A model generated the notes under the pieces. It was not told the origin of the DNA and did not search any database. It saw nothing but the letters and a program-made list of their open reading frames with translations. A stretch of 64,000 nt of DNA, from NCBI RefSeq assembly GCF_028649395.1, contig NZ_JAQSUW010000017.1:521719-585718 (forward strand), given 5' to 3'. The DNA is from Pseudomonas sp. Gutcm_11s. GTDB taxonomy: Bacteria > Pseudomonadota > Gammaproteobacteria > Pseudomonadales > Pseudomonadaceae. Below are positions 32,194-43,266 of the stretch, in pieces (position 1 is the stretch's first letter; every line of letters begins with the position of its first letter). The position numbers and the translations under genes are program-made.

Positions 32194-33999
32194 ATGCCTG
32201 AGTACAAGGCCCCCTTGCGTGATATCCGCTTCGTTCGCGACGAACTGCTCGGCTACGAAGCGCACTATCAGAGCCTGCCTGGCTGCCAAGACGCCACCCC
32301 GGACATGGTCAGCGCCATTCTGGAAGAAGGCGCCAAGTTCTGTGAGCAAGTCATCGCTCCGCTGAACCGTGTTGGTGACCTCGAGGGCTGCACCTGGTCC
32401 GAGTCCGGTGTGAAGACCCCCACCGGCTTCAAAGAGGCCTATCAGCAGTTCGTCGAAGGCGGCTGGCCGAGCCTGGCTCACCACGTTGACCACGGCGGCC
32501 AAGGCCTGCCGGAGTCCCTGGGCCTGGCCCTGAGCGAGATGGTCGGCGAAGCCAACTGGTCCTGGGGCATGTACCCTGGCCTGTCCCACGGCGCGATGAA
32601 CACCATCGAAGCCCACGGCACCGACGAGCAGAAGCACACCTACCTGACCAAGCTGGTATCCGGCGAGTGGACCGGCACCATGTGCCTGACCGAACCGCAC
32701 TGCGGTACCGACCTGGGCATGCTGCGCACCAAGGCCGAGCCTCAGGCTGACGGCTCCTACAAAGTGTCCGGCACCAAGATCTTCATCTCCGCCGGCGAGC
32801 ACGACATGGTTGATAACATCATCCATATCGTCCTGGCCCGCCTGCCCGACGCCCCGCAAGGCACCAAGGGCATCTCCCTGTTCATCGTGCCGAAGTTCAA
32901 CGTGAACGCCGATGGCAGCGTTGGCTCGCGTAACGCCGTTTCCTGTGGCTCCCTGGAGCACAAGATGGGCATCCACGGCAACGCCACCTGCGTGATGAAC
33001 TTCGACGGTGCCACTGGCTACCTGATCGGCCCGGCCAACAAAGGCCTGAACTGCATGTTCACCTTCATGAACACTGCCCGCCTGGGTACTGCTCTGCAGG
33101 GCCTGGCTCACGCCGAAATCGGTTTCCAGGGCGGCCTGAAGTACGCTCGCGAGCGTCTGCAGATGCGTTCCCTGACTGGCCCGAAAGCGCCGGACAAAGC
33201 CGCTGACCCGATCATCGTCCACCCGGACGTGCGTCGCATGCTGCTGACCATGAAGTCCTTCGCCGAAGGCAACCGCGCGATGGTGTACTTCACCGCCAAG
33301 CAGGTCGACATCGTCAAGTACAGCCAGGACGAAGAAGAGAAGAAAGCCGCCGACGCGATGCTGGCCTTCCTGACTCCGATCGCTAAGGCCTTCATGACCG
33401 AAGTCGGCTTCGAGTCGGCCAACCACGGCGTGCAGATCTATGGCGGCCACGGCTTCATCGCCGAGTGGGGCATGGAGCAGAACGTTCGCGACAGCCGTAT
33501 CTCCATGCTGTACGAAGGCACCACCGGCGTTCAGGCCCTCGACCTGCTGGGTCGTAAAGTCCTGATGACCCAAGGCGAAGCCCTGAAAGGCTTCACCAAG
33601 ATCGTGCACAAGTTCTGCCAGGCCAACGAAGGCAACGAAGCCATCAAGGGCCTCGTTGCACCGCTGGCACAGCTGAACAAAGAGTGGGGCGACCTGACCA
33701 TGAAAGTGGGCATGGCCGCGATGAAAGACCGCGAAGAAGTCGGTGCCGCCTCGGTGGACTACCTGATGTACTCCGGTTACGCCTGCCTGGCCTACTTCTG
33801 GGCCGACATGGCGCGCCTGGCTGCCGAGAAGATCGCTGCCGGCACCGAGGACGAGGCCTTCTACAAGGCCAAGCTGCAGACCGCCCGCTTCTACTTCGAG
33901 CGCATCCTGCCGCGTACCCGTACTCACGTCGCCACCATGCTGTCCGGCGCCAGCAACCTGATGGACATGAACGAAGAGCACTTCGCTCTGGGCTACTAA
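32194..33999 (+). CDS. Acyl-CoA dehydrogenase (FadE-type, paralog 1)
   Basis: A 601-residue flavoprotein oxidising acyl-CoA to trans-2-enoyl-CoA in beta-oxidation. It starts MPEYKAPLRDIRF, shared by all three paralogs here. MCLTEPHCGTDLG is the FAD-binding loop, KVSGTKIFISAGEHD a core strand, and E441 in SMLYEGTTGVQALDLLGRK the catalytic base of this long family, which has an extra C-terminal helical domain (about 480-601). Codons ending in T (GGT, CGT, GCT) are more frequent than in neighbours, as in highly expressed Pseudomonas genes. From memory it corresponds to P. aeruginosa PA0506 (FadE1). It is preceded by a consensus promoter and PsrA-like operator and followed by a terminator. Confidence 0.94.
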   Translation: MPEYKAPLRDIRFVRDELLGYEAHYQSLPGCQDATPDMVSAILEEGAKFCEQVIAPLNRVGDLEGCTWSESGVKTPTGFKEAYQQFVEGGWPSLAHHVDHGGQGLPESLGLALSEMVGEANWSWGMYPGLSHGAMNTIEAHGTDEQKHTYLTKLVSGEWTGTMCLTEPHCGTDLGMLRTKAEPQADGSYKVSGTKIFISAGEHDMVDNIIHIVLARLPDAPQGTKGISLFIVPKFNVNADGSVGSRNAVSCGSLEHKMGIHGNATCVMNFDGATGYLIGPANKGLNCMFTFMNTARLGTALQGLAHAEIGFQGGLKYARERLQMRSLTGPKAPDKAADPIIVHPDVRRMLLTMKSFAEGNRAMVYFTAKQVDIVKYSQDEEEKKAADAMLAFLTPIAKAFMTEVGFESANHGVQIYGGHGFIAEWGMEQNVRDSRISMLYEGTTGVQALDLLGRKVLMTQGEALKGFTKIVHKFCQANEGNEAIKGLVAPLAQLNKEWGDLTMKVGMAAMKDREEVGAASVDYLMYSGYACLAYFWADMARLAAEKIAAGTEDEAFYKAKLQTARFYFERILPRTRTHVATMLSGASNLMDMNEEHFALGY

Positions 34000-34021
34000 G
34001 TCCGGTTCGACCTCAGGTCAG

Positions 34022-34052
34022 AAAACCGCGGCCCTCGGGCCGCGGTTTTTTA
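34022..34052 (+). terminator. Intrinsic terminator after acyl-CoA dehydrogenase 1
   Basis: AAAACCGCGGCCC / GGGCCGCGGTTTT forms a 13-bp perfect stem followed by further T residues, 22 bases past the stop codon. Confidence 0.92.
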
Positions 34053-34157
34053 TTGGGCGCAGGAAATGCAACCGACAGGCTGCGAAGGATTTCCGCTGCC
34101 GTTTGCGCGCGATACAGGCAAAATGCCGCATCTCTTCAATCCTTCGCGAAATCGCCC

Positions 34158-35450
34158 GTGCCCCGTCTCGCCGACTACCGTCCCGATCACCTGCTCACCT
34201 CGCTGCCATTGCTGGTCGCCGGACTGCTGATCGCGCGGCTGGGCCATCTCAACGAGTTCTTCCAGTCGCTGTTCAACGTGCTGCCGACCCTGCTCCTGCT
34301 GCTCGGTGGCGCGGTCTGCGTGGTCTATGGCCGCCAGCGCGAGCTGTCGTTGCTGGTGGTGGTGTATCTCGCCTACTTCCTGCTGGATACCCAGACCGAT
34401 CACTTCCGCGAACACGGCCAGGTACGCGCCGACGCGGCGCTGGTATTCCACCTGTGCAGCCTGCTGCTGCCGCTGCTCTACGGCCTGTATGGCGCCTGGC
34501 GCGAGCGCAGCCACCTGGTGCAGGACCTGATCGCCCGCGCCGCCGTTTTGCTGGCGGTGGGCGGTACCTGCCTGGCGCTGGCACGACGCTTTCCGCAAGG
34601 CCTGCAGGCCTGGCTGGCGGAGGTGCACTGGCCGCTGTGGCACGGGCAGTGGATGAGCCTGGTCCAGCTCGCCTATCCGCTGTTCCTGATCGCCGCCGTC
34701 CTGCTGTTGGTGCAGTACCTGCGCCAGCCGCGGCCGCTGCACGCGGCGATCCTGCTCGGCCTGGTGGGCCTGCTGTGGATGCTGCCCAACACCTTCATCC
34801 TGCCGCATGCCCTGCAGGTGATGAGCAGCCTGGTGATGCTGATGCTGGTGGCGGCCGTGGTGCACGAGGCCTACCAGATGGCCTATCGCGACGAGCTCAC
34901 CGGCCTGCCGGGGCGCCGCGTGCTGAACGACCGCTTGCAGCGCCTGGGGCGCAACTATGTGATCGCCATGGCCGACGTCGATCACTTCAAGAAATTCAAC
35001 GACACCCACGGCCACGACGTCGGCGACGAGGTGCTCAAGCTGGTCGCTAGTCGCCTGCGCCGCATCGGTGGCGGAGGCAAGGCCTACCGTTATGGCGGTG
35101 AGGAATTCACGCTGGTGTTCCCCGGCAAGAGCCTAGACGAATGCCGGCCCCACCTGGAGGCGGTGCGCGAGGCGGTGGAGCACTACCCCCTGCAGCTGCG
35201 CGATCGCCAGCAGCGGCCGAAGAACGACAAGGAAGGCCGCCAACGGCGCAAGACCAGCGGCGCCGGCAGCGTCTCGGTGACCATCAGCATTGGCGTGGCC
35301 GAGCGCGAGGCGCACCAGCGCAACGCCGATGAGGTGATCCGCAGCGCCGACAAGGCGCTCTATGCGGCCAAGCGCGCCGGGCGCAACTGCGTGGTGGCGC
35401 AGGGCGAGAATCGCCGTGGTGCGGTGCGGGTCAAAGCGGGCGCCGACTGA
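34158..35450 (+). CDS. Membrane-bound diguanylate cyclase (GGDEF)
   Basis: A 430-residue protein starting at GTG (VPRLADYRPDHLLTSL). Residues about 10-240 hold seven TM helices. The GGDEF domain (about 245-425) has DELTGLPGRRVLNDRLQRL, DVDHFKKFNDTHGHDVGDEV (Mg and base contacts) and the active-site loop RYGGEEF (G313-F317). The usual RxxD inhibitory site is missing (the segment reads GGGGKAY), so product inhibition may be weak. A charged Lys/Arg/Gln insertion (about 354-372, RDRQQRPKNDKEGRQRRK) lengthens a loop in the domain. No strong ribosome site is seen. It sits between acyl-CoA dehydrogenase paralogs 1 and 2. Confidence 0.9.
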   Translation: MPRLADYRPDHLLTSLPLLVAGLLIARLGHLNEFFQSLFNVLPTLLLLLGGAVCVVYGRQRELSLLVVVYLAYFLLDTQTDHFREHGQVRADAALVFHLCSLLLPLLYGLYGAWRERSHLVQDLIARAAVLLAVGGTCLALARRFPQGLQAWLAEVHWPLWHGQWMSLVQLAYPLFLIAAVLLLVQYLRQPRPLHAAILLGLVGLLWMLPNTFILPHALQVMSSLVMLMLVAAVVHEAYQMAYRDELTGLPGRRVLNDRLQRLGRNYVIAMADVDHFKKFNDTHGHDVGDEVLKLVASRLRRIGGGGKAYRYGGEEFTLVFPGKSLDECRPHLEAVREAVEHYPLQLRDRQQRPKNDKEGRQRRKTSGAGSVSVTISIGVAEREAHQRNADEVIRSADKALYAAKRAGRNCVVAQGENRRGAVRVKAGAD

Positions 35451-35569
35451 GGCGGCGGGTTATGGCGCTGCATTCAGCGCGCGCAGCGTCATTGTCCCGC
35501 GGTAAGCCTGGCCGTTAGTTTTCCTCCACTCGCGTGCCGGTTGGGCGCGCCCCTTCCGGAGAAAACGCC

Positions 35570-37360
<1,791 letters not shown>

Positions 37361-37378
37361 CCGCCGGTCTGTGCTCGC

Positions 37379-37405
37379 AAAGGCCCGCCTAGTGCGGGCC
37401 TTTTG
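37379..37405 (+). terminator. Intrinsic terminator after acyl-CoA dehydrogenase 2
   Basis: AAAGGCCCGC / GCGGGCCTTT, a 10-bp perfect stem with a CTAGT loop and a TTTT run, lies 18 bases past the stop. Confidence 0.9.
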
Positions 37406-37548
37406 CATGGTGCAGGCGTGTCTGTAGGGTGTGAACTATCGGTCACAACGTGAACCTATGTGTCTGAAAAGTTGTTCGGTTAGACTCCTGAGCTCGCATC
37501 AATAGGCCGTGCTTCGGCCGTTTCGTGGCTTCGCTCGAGGATTTACCA

Positions 37549-39327
37549 ATGGCCGACTACAAAGCTCCCCTGCGCGACATGCGCTTCGTTCTGAATGAAG
37601 TCTTCGACGTCTCCAAGCTGTGGGCCGAGCTGCCCGGCCTGGCCGAAGTAGTCGACGCCGACACCGCCTCCGCCATCCTCGAGGAAGCCGGCAAGGTCAC
37701 CGGCGGCACCATCGCCCCGCTGAACCGCAGCGGCGACGAAGAAGGCTGCTCCTGGACCGACGGCGTGGTGAAGACCCCGGCCGGTTTCCCCGAGGCCTAC
37801 CAGACCTACGCCGATGGCGGCTGGGTCGGTGTTGGCGGCTCGCCGGAATTCGGCGGCATGGGCATGCCGAAAGTGATCGGCGCCCAGGTCGAGGAAATGG
37901 TCAACTCGGCCAACCTGTCCTTCGGCCTGTACCCGATGCTGACTGCCGGCGCCTGCCTGTCGATCCTCAACCACGCCAGCGAAGAGCTGAAGGCGCAGTA
38001 CCTGCCGAACATGTACTCCGGCGTCTGGGCCGGCTCCATGTGCCTGACCGAGCCGCACGCCGGTACCGACCTGGGCATCATCCGCACCAAGGCTGAGCCT
38101 CAGGCCGATGGCAGCTACAAGATCAGCGGCACCAAGATCTTCATCACCGGCGGTGAGCACGACCTGACCGAGAACATCATCCACCTGGTGCTGGCCAAGC
38201 TGCCGGACGCCCCGGCTGGTCCGAAAGGCATCTCGCTGTTCATCGTGCCGAAGTTCATGGTCAACGCCGACGGCTCGCTGGGCGAGAAGAACCCGCTGGG
38301 CTGTGGCTCGATCGAACACAAGATGGGCATCAAGGCCTCGGCCACCTGCGTGATGAACTTCGACGGCGCCACCGGCTACCTGGTCGGCGAAGTGAACAAG
38401 GGCCTCAACGCCATGTTCACCATGATGAACTACGAGCGCCTGGGCGTCGGCATCCAGGGCCTGGCCCTGGGCGAGCGTTCCTACCAGAGCGCCGTCGAGT
38501 ACGCCCGCGAGCGTATCCAGAGCCGCGCGCCGACCGGCCCGGTGGCCAAGGAAAAGGCGGCCGACCCGATCATCGTGCATCCGGACGTGCGCCGTATGCT
38601 GCTGACCATGAAGGCGCTGAACGAGGGCGGTCGTGCCTTCTCCAGCTACGTCGCCATGCAGCTGGACACCGCCAAGTACAGCGAAGACAAGGAAACCGCC
38701 AAGCGTGCCGAGGAGCTGGTCGCCCTGCTCACTCCGGTCGCCAAGGCCTTCCTCACCGACATGGGCCTGGAAACCACCGTGCACGGCCAGCAGATCTTCG
38801 GCGGCCACGGTTTCATCCGTGAGTGGGGCCAGGAGCAGCTGATCCGCGACTGCCGCATCACCCAGATCTACGAAGGCACCAACGGCATCCAGTCGCTGGA
38901 CCTGATGGGTCGCAAGATCGTTGGCAGCGGTGGCAGCTTCTACAAGCACCTGTCCGACGAGATCAAGGCCTTCGTCGCCTCCGCCGACGCTTCGCTGGGC
39001 GAGTTCACCGCACCGCTGAAAGCCGCCGTGGAGAACCTCGACGCGCTGACCGCCTGGGTCATCGACCAGGCCAAGGCCAACCCGAACGAAATCGGCGCCG
39101 CCTCGGTGGAGTACCTGCACGTGTTCGGCTACACCGCCTACGCCTACATGTGGGCCCTGATGGCTCGCGCCTCGCTGGGCAAGGAAGGTCAGGACGACTT
39201 CTACGCCAGCAAGCTGGGCACCGCGCGCTTCTTCTTCGCCCGCCTGCTGCCGCGTATCCACTCGCTGACCGCCTCGGTCAAGGCTGGTAGCGAGTCGCTG
39301 TACCTGCTGGACGCTGCTCAGTTCTGA
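37549..39327 (+). CDS. Acyl-CoA dehydrogenase (FadE-type, paralog 3)
   Basis: A 592-residue paralog starting MADYKAPLRDMRFVLNEVFD. MCLTEPHAGTDLGIIRTKAE is the FAD loop (His-Ala in place of the His-Cys of the other two), followed by KISGTKIFITGGEHD; E442 in IYEGTNGIQSLDLMGRK is the catalytic base. The active-site surround differs (Gly-Gly-Met at the start of the middle domain, Ser for Ala near the catalytic Glu), which may reflect a different chain-length preference. From memory it corresponds to P. aeruginosa PA0508 (FadE2). GAGG precedes the ATG. It has its own upstream region after the preceding terminator. Confidence 0.94.
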   Translation: MADYKAPLRDMRFVLNEVFDVSKLWAELPGLAEVVDADTASAILEEAGKVTGGTIAPLNRSGDEEGCSWTDGVVKTPAGFPEAYQTYADGGWVGVGGSPEFGGMGMPKVIGAQVEEMVNSANLSFGLYPMLTAGACLSILNHASEELKAQYLPNMYSGVWAGSMCLTEPHAGTDLGIIRTKAEPQADGSYKISGTKIFITGGEHDLTENIIHLVLAKLPDAPAGPKGISLFIVPKFMVNADGSLGEKNPLGCGSIEHKMGIKASATCVMNFDGATGYLVGEVNKGLNAMFTMMNYERLGVGIQGLALGERSYQSAVEYARERIQSRAPTGPVAKEKAADPIIVHPDVRRMLLTMKALNEGGRAFSSYVAMQLDTAKYSEDKETAKRAEELVALLTPVAKAFLTDMGLETTVHGQQIFGGHGFIREWGQEQLIRDCRITQIYEGTNGIQSLDLMGRKIVGSGGSFYKHLSDEIKAFVASADASLGEFTAPLKAAVENLDALTAWVIDQAKANPNEIGAASVEYLHVFGYTAYAYMWALMARASLGKEGQDDFYASKLGTARFFFARLLPRIHSLTASVKAGSESLYLLDAAQF

Positions 39328-39337
39328 TAATCGGCCG

Positions 39338-39457
39338 ACGATCTGCTGCGCGTCGGCCAGGCGTCGTTGAGACCGGGTTCAGAATGCTCATTTACTTTAC
39401 GTAAACTGCGCTTCTTCACCCGATCTCGCCTAGCCTGGCTCTAGCTCGCGAGATCCT
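39338..39457 (+). repeat. Dispersed inverted-repeat element, copy 1
   Basis: About 120 bases matching, in opposite orientation, the element at 63413-63560. Shared blocks in order are ACGATCTGCTGCGCGTCGGC, AATGCTCATTTAC, CGTAAACTGCGCTTC (CTCCGCTTC in copy 2) and TGGCTCTAGCTCGCGAGATC. An internal TTTAC...GTAAA pair can form a hairpin. No open frame of note. The right terminal repeat is decayed in this copy. Confidence 0.75.
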
Positions 39458-39480
39458 CGATCCGATTATGGATCGGTAGT

Positions 39481-39510
39481 GAAAAAGCCCCGCCTCGGCG
39501 GGGCTTTTTC
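39481..39510. terminator. Strong bidirectional intrinsic terminator
   Basis: GAAAAAGCCCCGCC / GGCGGGGCTTTTTC forms a 14-bp perfect stem with a 2-base loop, A-run on the left and T-run on the right. It insulates the DUF2339 operon from the acyl-CoA dehydrogenase gene. Confidence 0.9.
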
Positions 39511-39657
39511 ATGGGCGGCGGAAACTGCGCAGAACGTGAGCAAGCGAAGCGTTGTGTCTGTGCGCCAGTTGGCCTACGTCTGTGTAGTGTCCACGGTGGG
39601 CGCCGATATACTCGGCCGACCTGCCGGGAGCGGCGGGACAGTTCAGGGACAAAGCGC

Positions 39658-42600
39658 ATGCAATGGATCTTCATGCTGGTCGGCCTGGTGCTCGGTGCAC
39701 TGGCCGGGGAATCGGTGACTTCGGCCCTGCTCGGCGGGCTGATCGGTCTGGGCCTCGGACAGGCGCTGCGCCTGCATCAACTGGCGACCGACAATGCCAG
39801 GCTGCGCGCGGAGCTGAAGGGCTTCGCCGAACGCTTCGAGCGTGGCACCACGACGCTGTACGAGCGCCTGGTCAAGCTCGAGAGCGGCCAGGGCGGTACT
39901 GTCGGCGAGCCGGTCGAGGAGCAACCCGTCCCTGTGGCGCCGGTTGCCGCCATGGCTCCTGAGGATGTCGAGCAGGCCACTCCGCCCGAGTCCGAGCCGG
40001 AGCCCATGGAGCTGGTCTGGGAGTTGCCGGAGCAGATCACCCCGGCGCCGCAAGCTGCTACCGAGGCCTCGCGCCCGGCCCCTGAAGAACCCGTTGCGCC
40101 ACTGTCCGTAGCACCGCAGGCCAACGAGCCGCGTCGCCCGGCTGCACCGCGTGAACCTTCGGCCATCAAGCGCGCCATCGACGTTGCCCAGGCCTGGCTG
40201 CTGGGTGGCAACACCGTGCTGCGGGTTGGCGTGGTGCTGCTGTTCCTCGGCCTGGCCTTCCTCCTGCGCTACGCCACCGAGGGCATGGTGGTGCCGGTGG
40301 AGCTGCGCTACGCCGGCGTGGCGGCCAGCGCCATCGCCCTGCTCGGGCTGGGCTGGTGGCTGCGCCGACGCAACCCCAACTACGGTCTGATGCTGCAGGG
40401 CACCGGCATCGCCGTGCTGTACCTGACGGTATTCGCCGCCATGCGCCTGCACCCGCTGCTCGACCCCAAGCTGGCCCTCGGCCTGCTGGTGCTGGTCACC
40501 GCCTTCTCGGCCATCCTCGCCGTGGCGCAGAACGCCCTGGGCCTGGCGGTAGCGGCGGCGCTCGGCGGCTTCGCCGCGCCGATCCTCACCTCCACCGGCA
40601 GCGGCAACCATGTGGCGCTGTTCTCCTATTTCATCCTGCTCAACGCCGGCATCCTCGCCATCGCCTGGTTCAAGGCCTGGCGCCTGCTCAACCTGGTCGG
40701 CTTCGTCGGCACCTTCGGCATCGGCTTCGCCTGGGGCATTCGCTCTTACACACCGGAGCTGCTGTGGAGCACCGAGCCGTTCCTGGTGTTGTTCTTCCTG
40801 ATGTACGTGGCCATCGGCCTGCTGTTCGCCCGGCGCAAGCTGCGTGAGGCGGCGGATGCCCCCGAGGAGCGCGACGAGTTGCTGCGCTGGGCCCGCGGGC
40901 GCGCCGACTATGTCGACGGCACAGTGCTGTTCGGCCCGCCACTGGTGGGCTTCGGCCTGCAGTACGCCATCGTCCAGCACCTCGAGTTCGCCGCCGCCTT
41001 CAGCGCCCTCGGCCTGGGTCTGTTCTATATGGTCCTGGCGCGCCTGCTGCGCGGGCGCAATGTGCTGTTGCTGATGGAGACCTGCCTGGCGCTGGGTGTG
41101 GTGTTCGCCACCCTGGCCATCCCGCTGGGCCTGGACGCACGCTGGACGTCGGCCGCCTGGGCAGTGGAGGGCGCCGGCATCTACTGGCTGGGCCTGCGCC
41201 AGGGGCGGCCGCTGGCGCGCACGTTCGCCTTGTTCCTGCAATTCGCGGCGGCGCTGGCCTTCCTCGACGGGATCAGCTTCTCCATCCCCAGCGACACGGT
41301 GCTCGACGGCGCACCGCTGGGCGCGCTGATGCTCGGGGTGGCGCTGTTGTTCAGCTTCTGGCAACTGCGCCAGGCTCCGGCTGACGTCAGCCGGGCCTGG
41401 GAGCGTCGTGGCCTGCCGCTGCTGGCGGCGGTCGGTCTGGGCTTCCTCTACCTGATCGCCCCGCTGTGCCTGGGCCCCGAAGGCACGGCCATCGCCTGGG
41501 CGCTGGCCGGCCTGGCGACGCTGTTTGCTGGCCTGCGCCTGCAGTCGCGCACCTTCCTGTTCACCGCATTCGCCATCCAGCTGCTTGGCGGCATGCTGTT
41601 CCTCGCACGGCTGCGCGGCGCCGATGCGGATGGCGCGGGCGTGCTCGACTCCGGCTGGCGCGGCCTGATGGTCTGCTCGCTGATCGGCCTGGCGCTGGTG
41701 GCCGGCATGCTGATCGCGGTGCGCGACAAGCTGGTCAGCGAGGACCGTGGCCTGATGCGCGGGCTGTCGCTGGTGATGCTGGTCGGTCTGCTGTTCGTCA
41801 ACCTGGCGGTGCTGTTCGTGCTGCCCTGGCAGAGTGCCGCGGCGGTGTGGGCCGGTACTGGCCTGCTGATCATCTGGCTCAGCCTGCGCCTGCAGCTGCG
41901 TGCCAGCTTCCTGTTCGGCCTGCTGCAGCAGGTGGTCGGCGGCCTCGCCTTCCTCGCTGCCAGCCCGCTGCTGCTCGGCTATCTGCCCAGCGAGGGATTG
42001 CGTCCGCTGGCGCATGCTGGCTTCTTGGCACCGCTGGTGCTGGCCCTGGCCGCGCAGGTCGGTGCCTGGCGCTTGCGCCATGTGCTGTTACGCCAGCAGG
42101 CGGGCAACCTGGGTAGCCTGAGCTTGCAGCGCCTGTCGCAGATGTTGCTGGCCTGGGGCGCCGCCTGGTGGGCGCTGGCCCTGAGCAGCGAGGTGCTGCG
42201 CTTCGTCGCCGTCGAGCTGCAGGGCGCCGCGCTGCTGGCGCTGGCCGCGCTCAGCGTGGCGCTGTGGAGCTGGCTGGCCGGGCGCCTGCGCTGGCGTTCG
42301 CTAGCACTGCTGTGCAGCCTGCTGGTGCCGGCCGGCCTGGTGATCCTGCTGCACCTGGGCGAGCGTACCTACCATCCGGCGGCCGGTTTCGGCTGGCTTG
42401 GCTGGGGGCTGCTGTTCGCCGTGCACCTTTGGTCGCTCAAGCGTCTGGCCGAGCTGCTGCCTGCCGGCGTGCGCAGCGCGGCCCATGTGCTGGGTTGCTG
42501 GCTGATCCTCGGTGTATTGGCTCTGGAGCTGCGTTATCTGCTGATGCTGCTGGCCGAGCACTACAACGCCTGGCGCTGGCTGGGTTGGGCCGTGTTGCCG

Positions 42601-43266
42601 AGCGCCTTCCTCCTGGCCATGGCTGCCCCGCGTGCCTGGCCCTGGCCGGTAGCAGCCTACCCGCGCGAATACCGGGTGCTGGCCGCCGCACCGCTGGCGC
42701 TGCTGATGCTTGGCTGGCTGTGGCTGGCCAACATCGCCAGCGACGGCAGCGCCGATCCGCTACCCTACCTGCCGCTGCTCAACCCGCTGGAGCTGGGCAT
42801 GCTGCTGGTGCTGCTGGCGATCTACGCCTGGCTGCGTGCGGGGCTGCCGCAGCTGGGGCTGGCGGCGCACAGCGAACGCATCGCGCAGATAGTCGCCGGC
42901 GCCACGCTGTTCGTCGTGCTCACCGCCACCGTATTCCGCGCCGCTCACCACTGGGGCGGGGTGCCCTACGAGCTGGATGCACTACTCGACTCGATGCTGG
43001 TGCAGGCCGGCCTGTCCATCGTCTGGACCCTGATCGCCCTGCCGCTGATGATCGTCGGCCACCTGCGTGCCCGCCGCGAGCTGTGGCTGCTGGGCGCGGC
43101 GCTGATCGCCGTGGTGGTGGCCAAGCTGTTCTTCGTCGAACTGGGCAACCGCGGTGGCCTGGAGCGCATCATTTCCTTCATCGGCGTGGGCGTGCTGTTG
43201 CTGGTGGTGGGCTACTTCGCCCCGCTGCCGCCCCGCAAACCCGAATCTGCACAGGTGAATGCATGA
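39658..43266 (+). CDS. DUF2339 giant multi-TM membrane protein
   Basis: A 1202-residue integral membrane protein. An N-terminal TM/GxxxG segment (2-38, with ALLGGLIGLGLGQALRL) is followed by a short coiled coil (39-82), a Pro/Glu/Ala-rich linker (83-175), and then about 1000 residues of closely packed hydrophobic helices (25 or more), starting NTVLRVGVVLLFLGLAFLLR. This is the DUF2339 layout; no enzymatic motif is known. AGGGAC lies upstream of the ATG at 39658. The stop overlaps the next start by ATGA, so it is coupled to the DUF3999 gene. The pair is conserved together in many pseudomonads; function unknown. Confidence 0.88.
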   Translation: MQWIFMLVGLVLGALAGESVTSALLGGLIGLGLGQALRLHQLATDNARLRAELKGFAERFERGTTTLYERLVKLESGQGGTVGEPVEEQPVPVAPVAAMAPEDVEQATPPESEPEPMELVWELPEQITPAPQAATEASRPAPEEPVAPLSVAPQANEPRRPAAPREPSAIKRAIDVAQAWLLGGNTVLRVGVVLLFLGLAFLLRYATEGMVVPVELRYAGVAASAIALLGLGWWLRRRNPNYGLMLQGTGIAVLYLTVFAAMRLHPLLDPKLALGLLVLVTAFSAILAVAQNALGLAVAAALGGFAAPILTSTGSGNHVALFSYFILLNAGILAIAWFKAWRLLNLVGFVGTFGIGFAWGIRSYTPELLWSTEPFLVLFFLMYVAIGLLFARRKLREAADAPEERDELLRWARGRADYVDGTVLFGPPLVGFGLQYAIVQHLEFAAAFSALGLGLFYMVLARLLRGRNVLLLMETCLALGVVFATLAIPLGLDARWTSAAWAVEGAGIYWLGLRQGRPLARTFALFLQFAAALAFLDGISFSIPSDTVLDGAPLGALMLGVALLFSFWQLRQAPADVSRAWERRGLPLLAAVGLGFLYLIAPLCLGPEGTAIAWALAGLATLFAGLRLQSRTFLFTAFAIQLLGGMLFLARLRGADADGAGVLDSGWRGLMVCSLIGLALVAGMLIAVRDKLVSEDRGLMRGLSLVMLVGLLFVNLAVLFVLPWQSAAAVWAGTGLLIIWLSLRLQLRASFLFGLLQQVVGGLAFLAASPLLLGYLPSEGLRPLAHAGFLAPLVLALAAQVGAWRLRHVLLRQQAGNLGSLSLQRLSQMLLAWGAAWWALALSSEVLRFVAVELQGAALLALAALSVALWSWLAGRLRWRSLALLCSLLVPAGLVILLHLGERTYHPAAGFGWLGWGLLFAVHLWSLKRLAELLPAGVRSAAHVLGCWLILGVLALELRYLLMLLAEHYNAWRWLGWAVLPSAFLLAMAAPRAWPWPVAAYPREYRVLAAAPLALLMLGWLWLANIASDGSADPLPYLPLLNPLELGMLLVLLAIYAWLRAGLPQLGLAAHSERIAQIVAGATLFVVLTATVFRAAHHWGGVPYELDALLDSMLVQAGLSIVWTLIALPLMIVGHLRARRELWLLGAALIAVVVAKLFFVELGNRGGLERIISFIGVGVLLLVVGYFAPLPPRKPESAQVNA

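Larger units (their letters stand above)
39328..39657. other. Spacer between acyl-CoA dehydrogenase 3 and the DUF2339 gene
   Basis: A 330-base spacer without a gene. It holds one copy of the dispersed inverted-repeat element (39338-39457), whose left end coincides with a local hairpin GGCCGACG...CGTCGGCC (39333-39358). A CGATCC/GGATCG hairpin (about 39458-39475), a strong terminator (39481-39510) and the upstream region of the DUF2339 gene follow. Confidence 0.65.

Noticed and set aside
31903..33981. 692-codon antisense frame over acyl-CoA dehydrogenase 1 (similar frames over the other two paralogs)
   Set aside because: Composition is the His/Gln/Val/Gly-rich pattern of an antisense shadow, without any recognisable motif, and the plus strand carries a complete enzyme.
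39643..42081. 812-codon antisense frame over the DUF2339 gene
   Set aside because: Gln/Arg/His-rich low-complexity translation, the expected complement of Leu/Ala-rich membrane segments.
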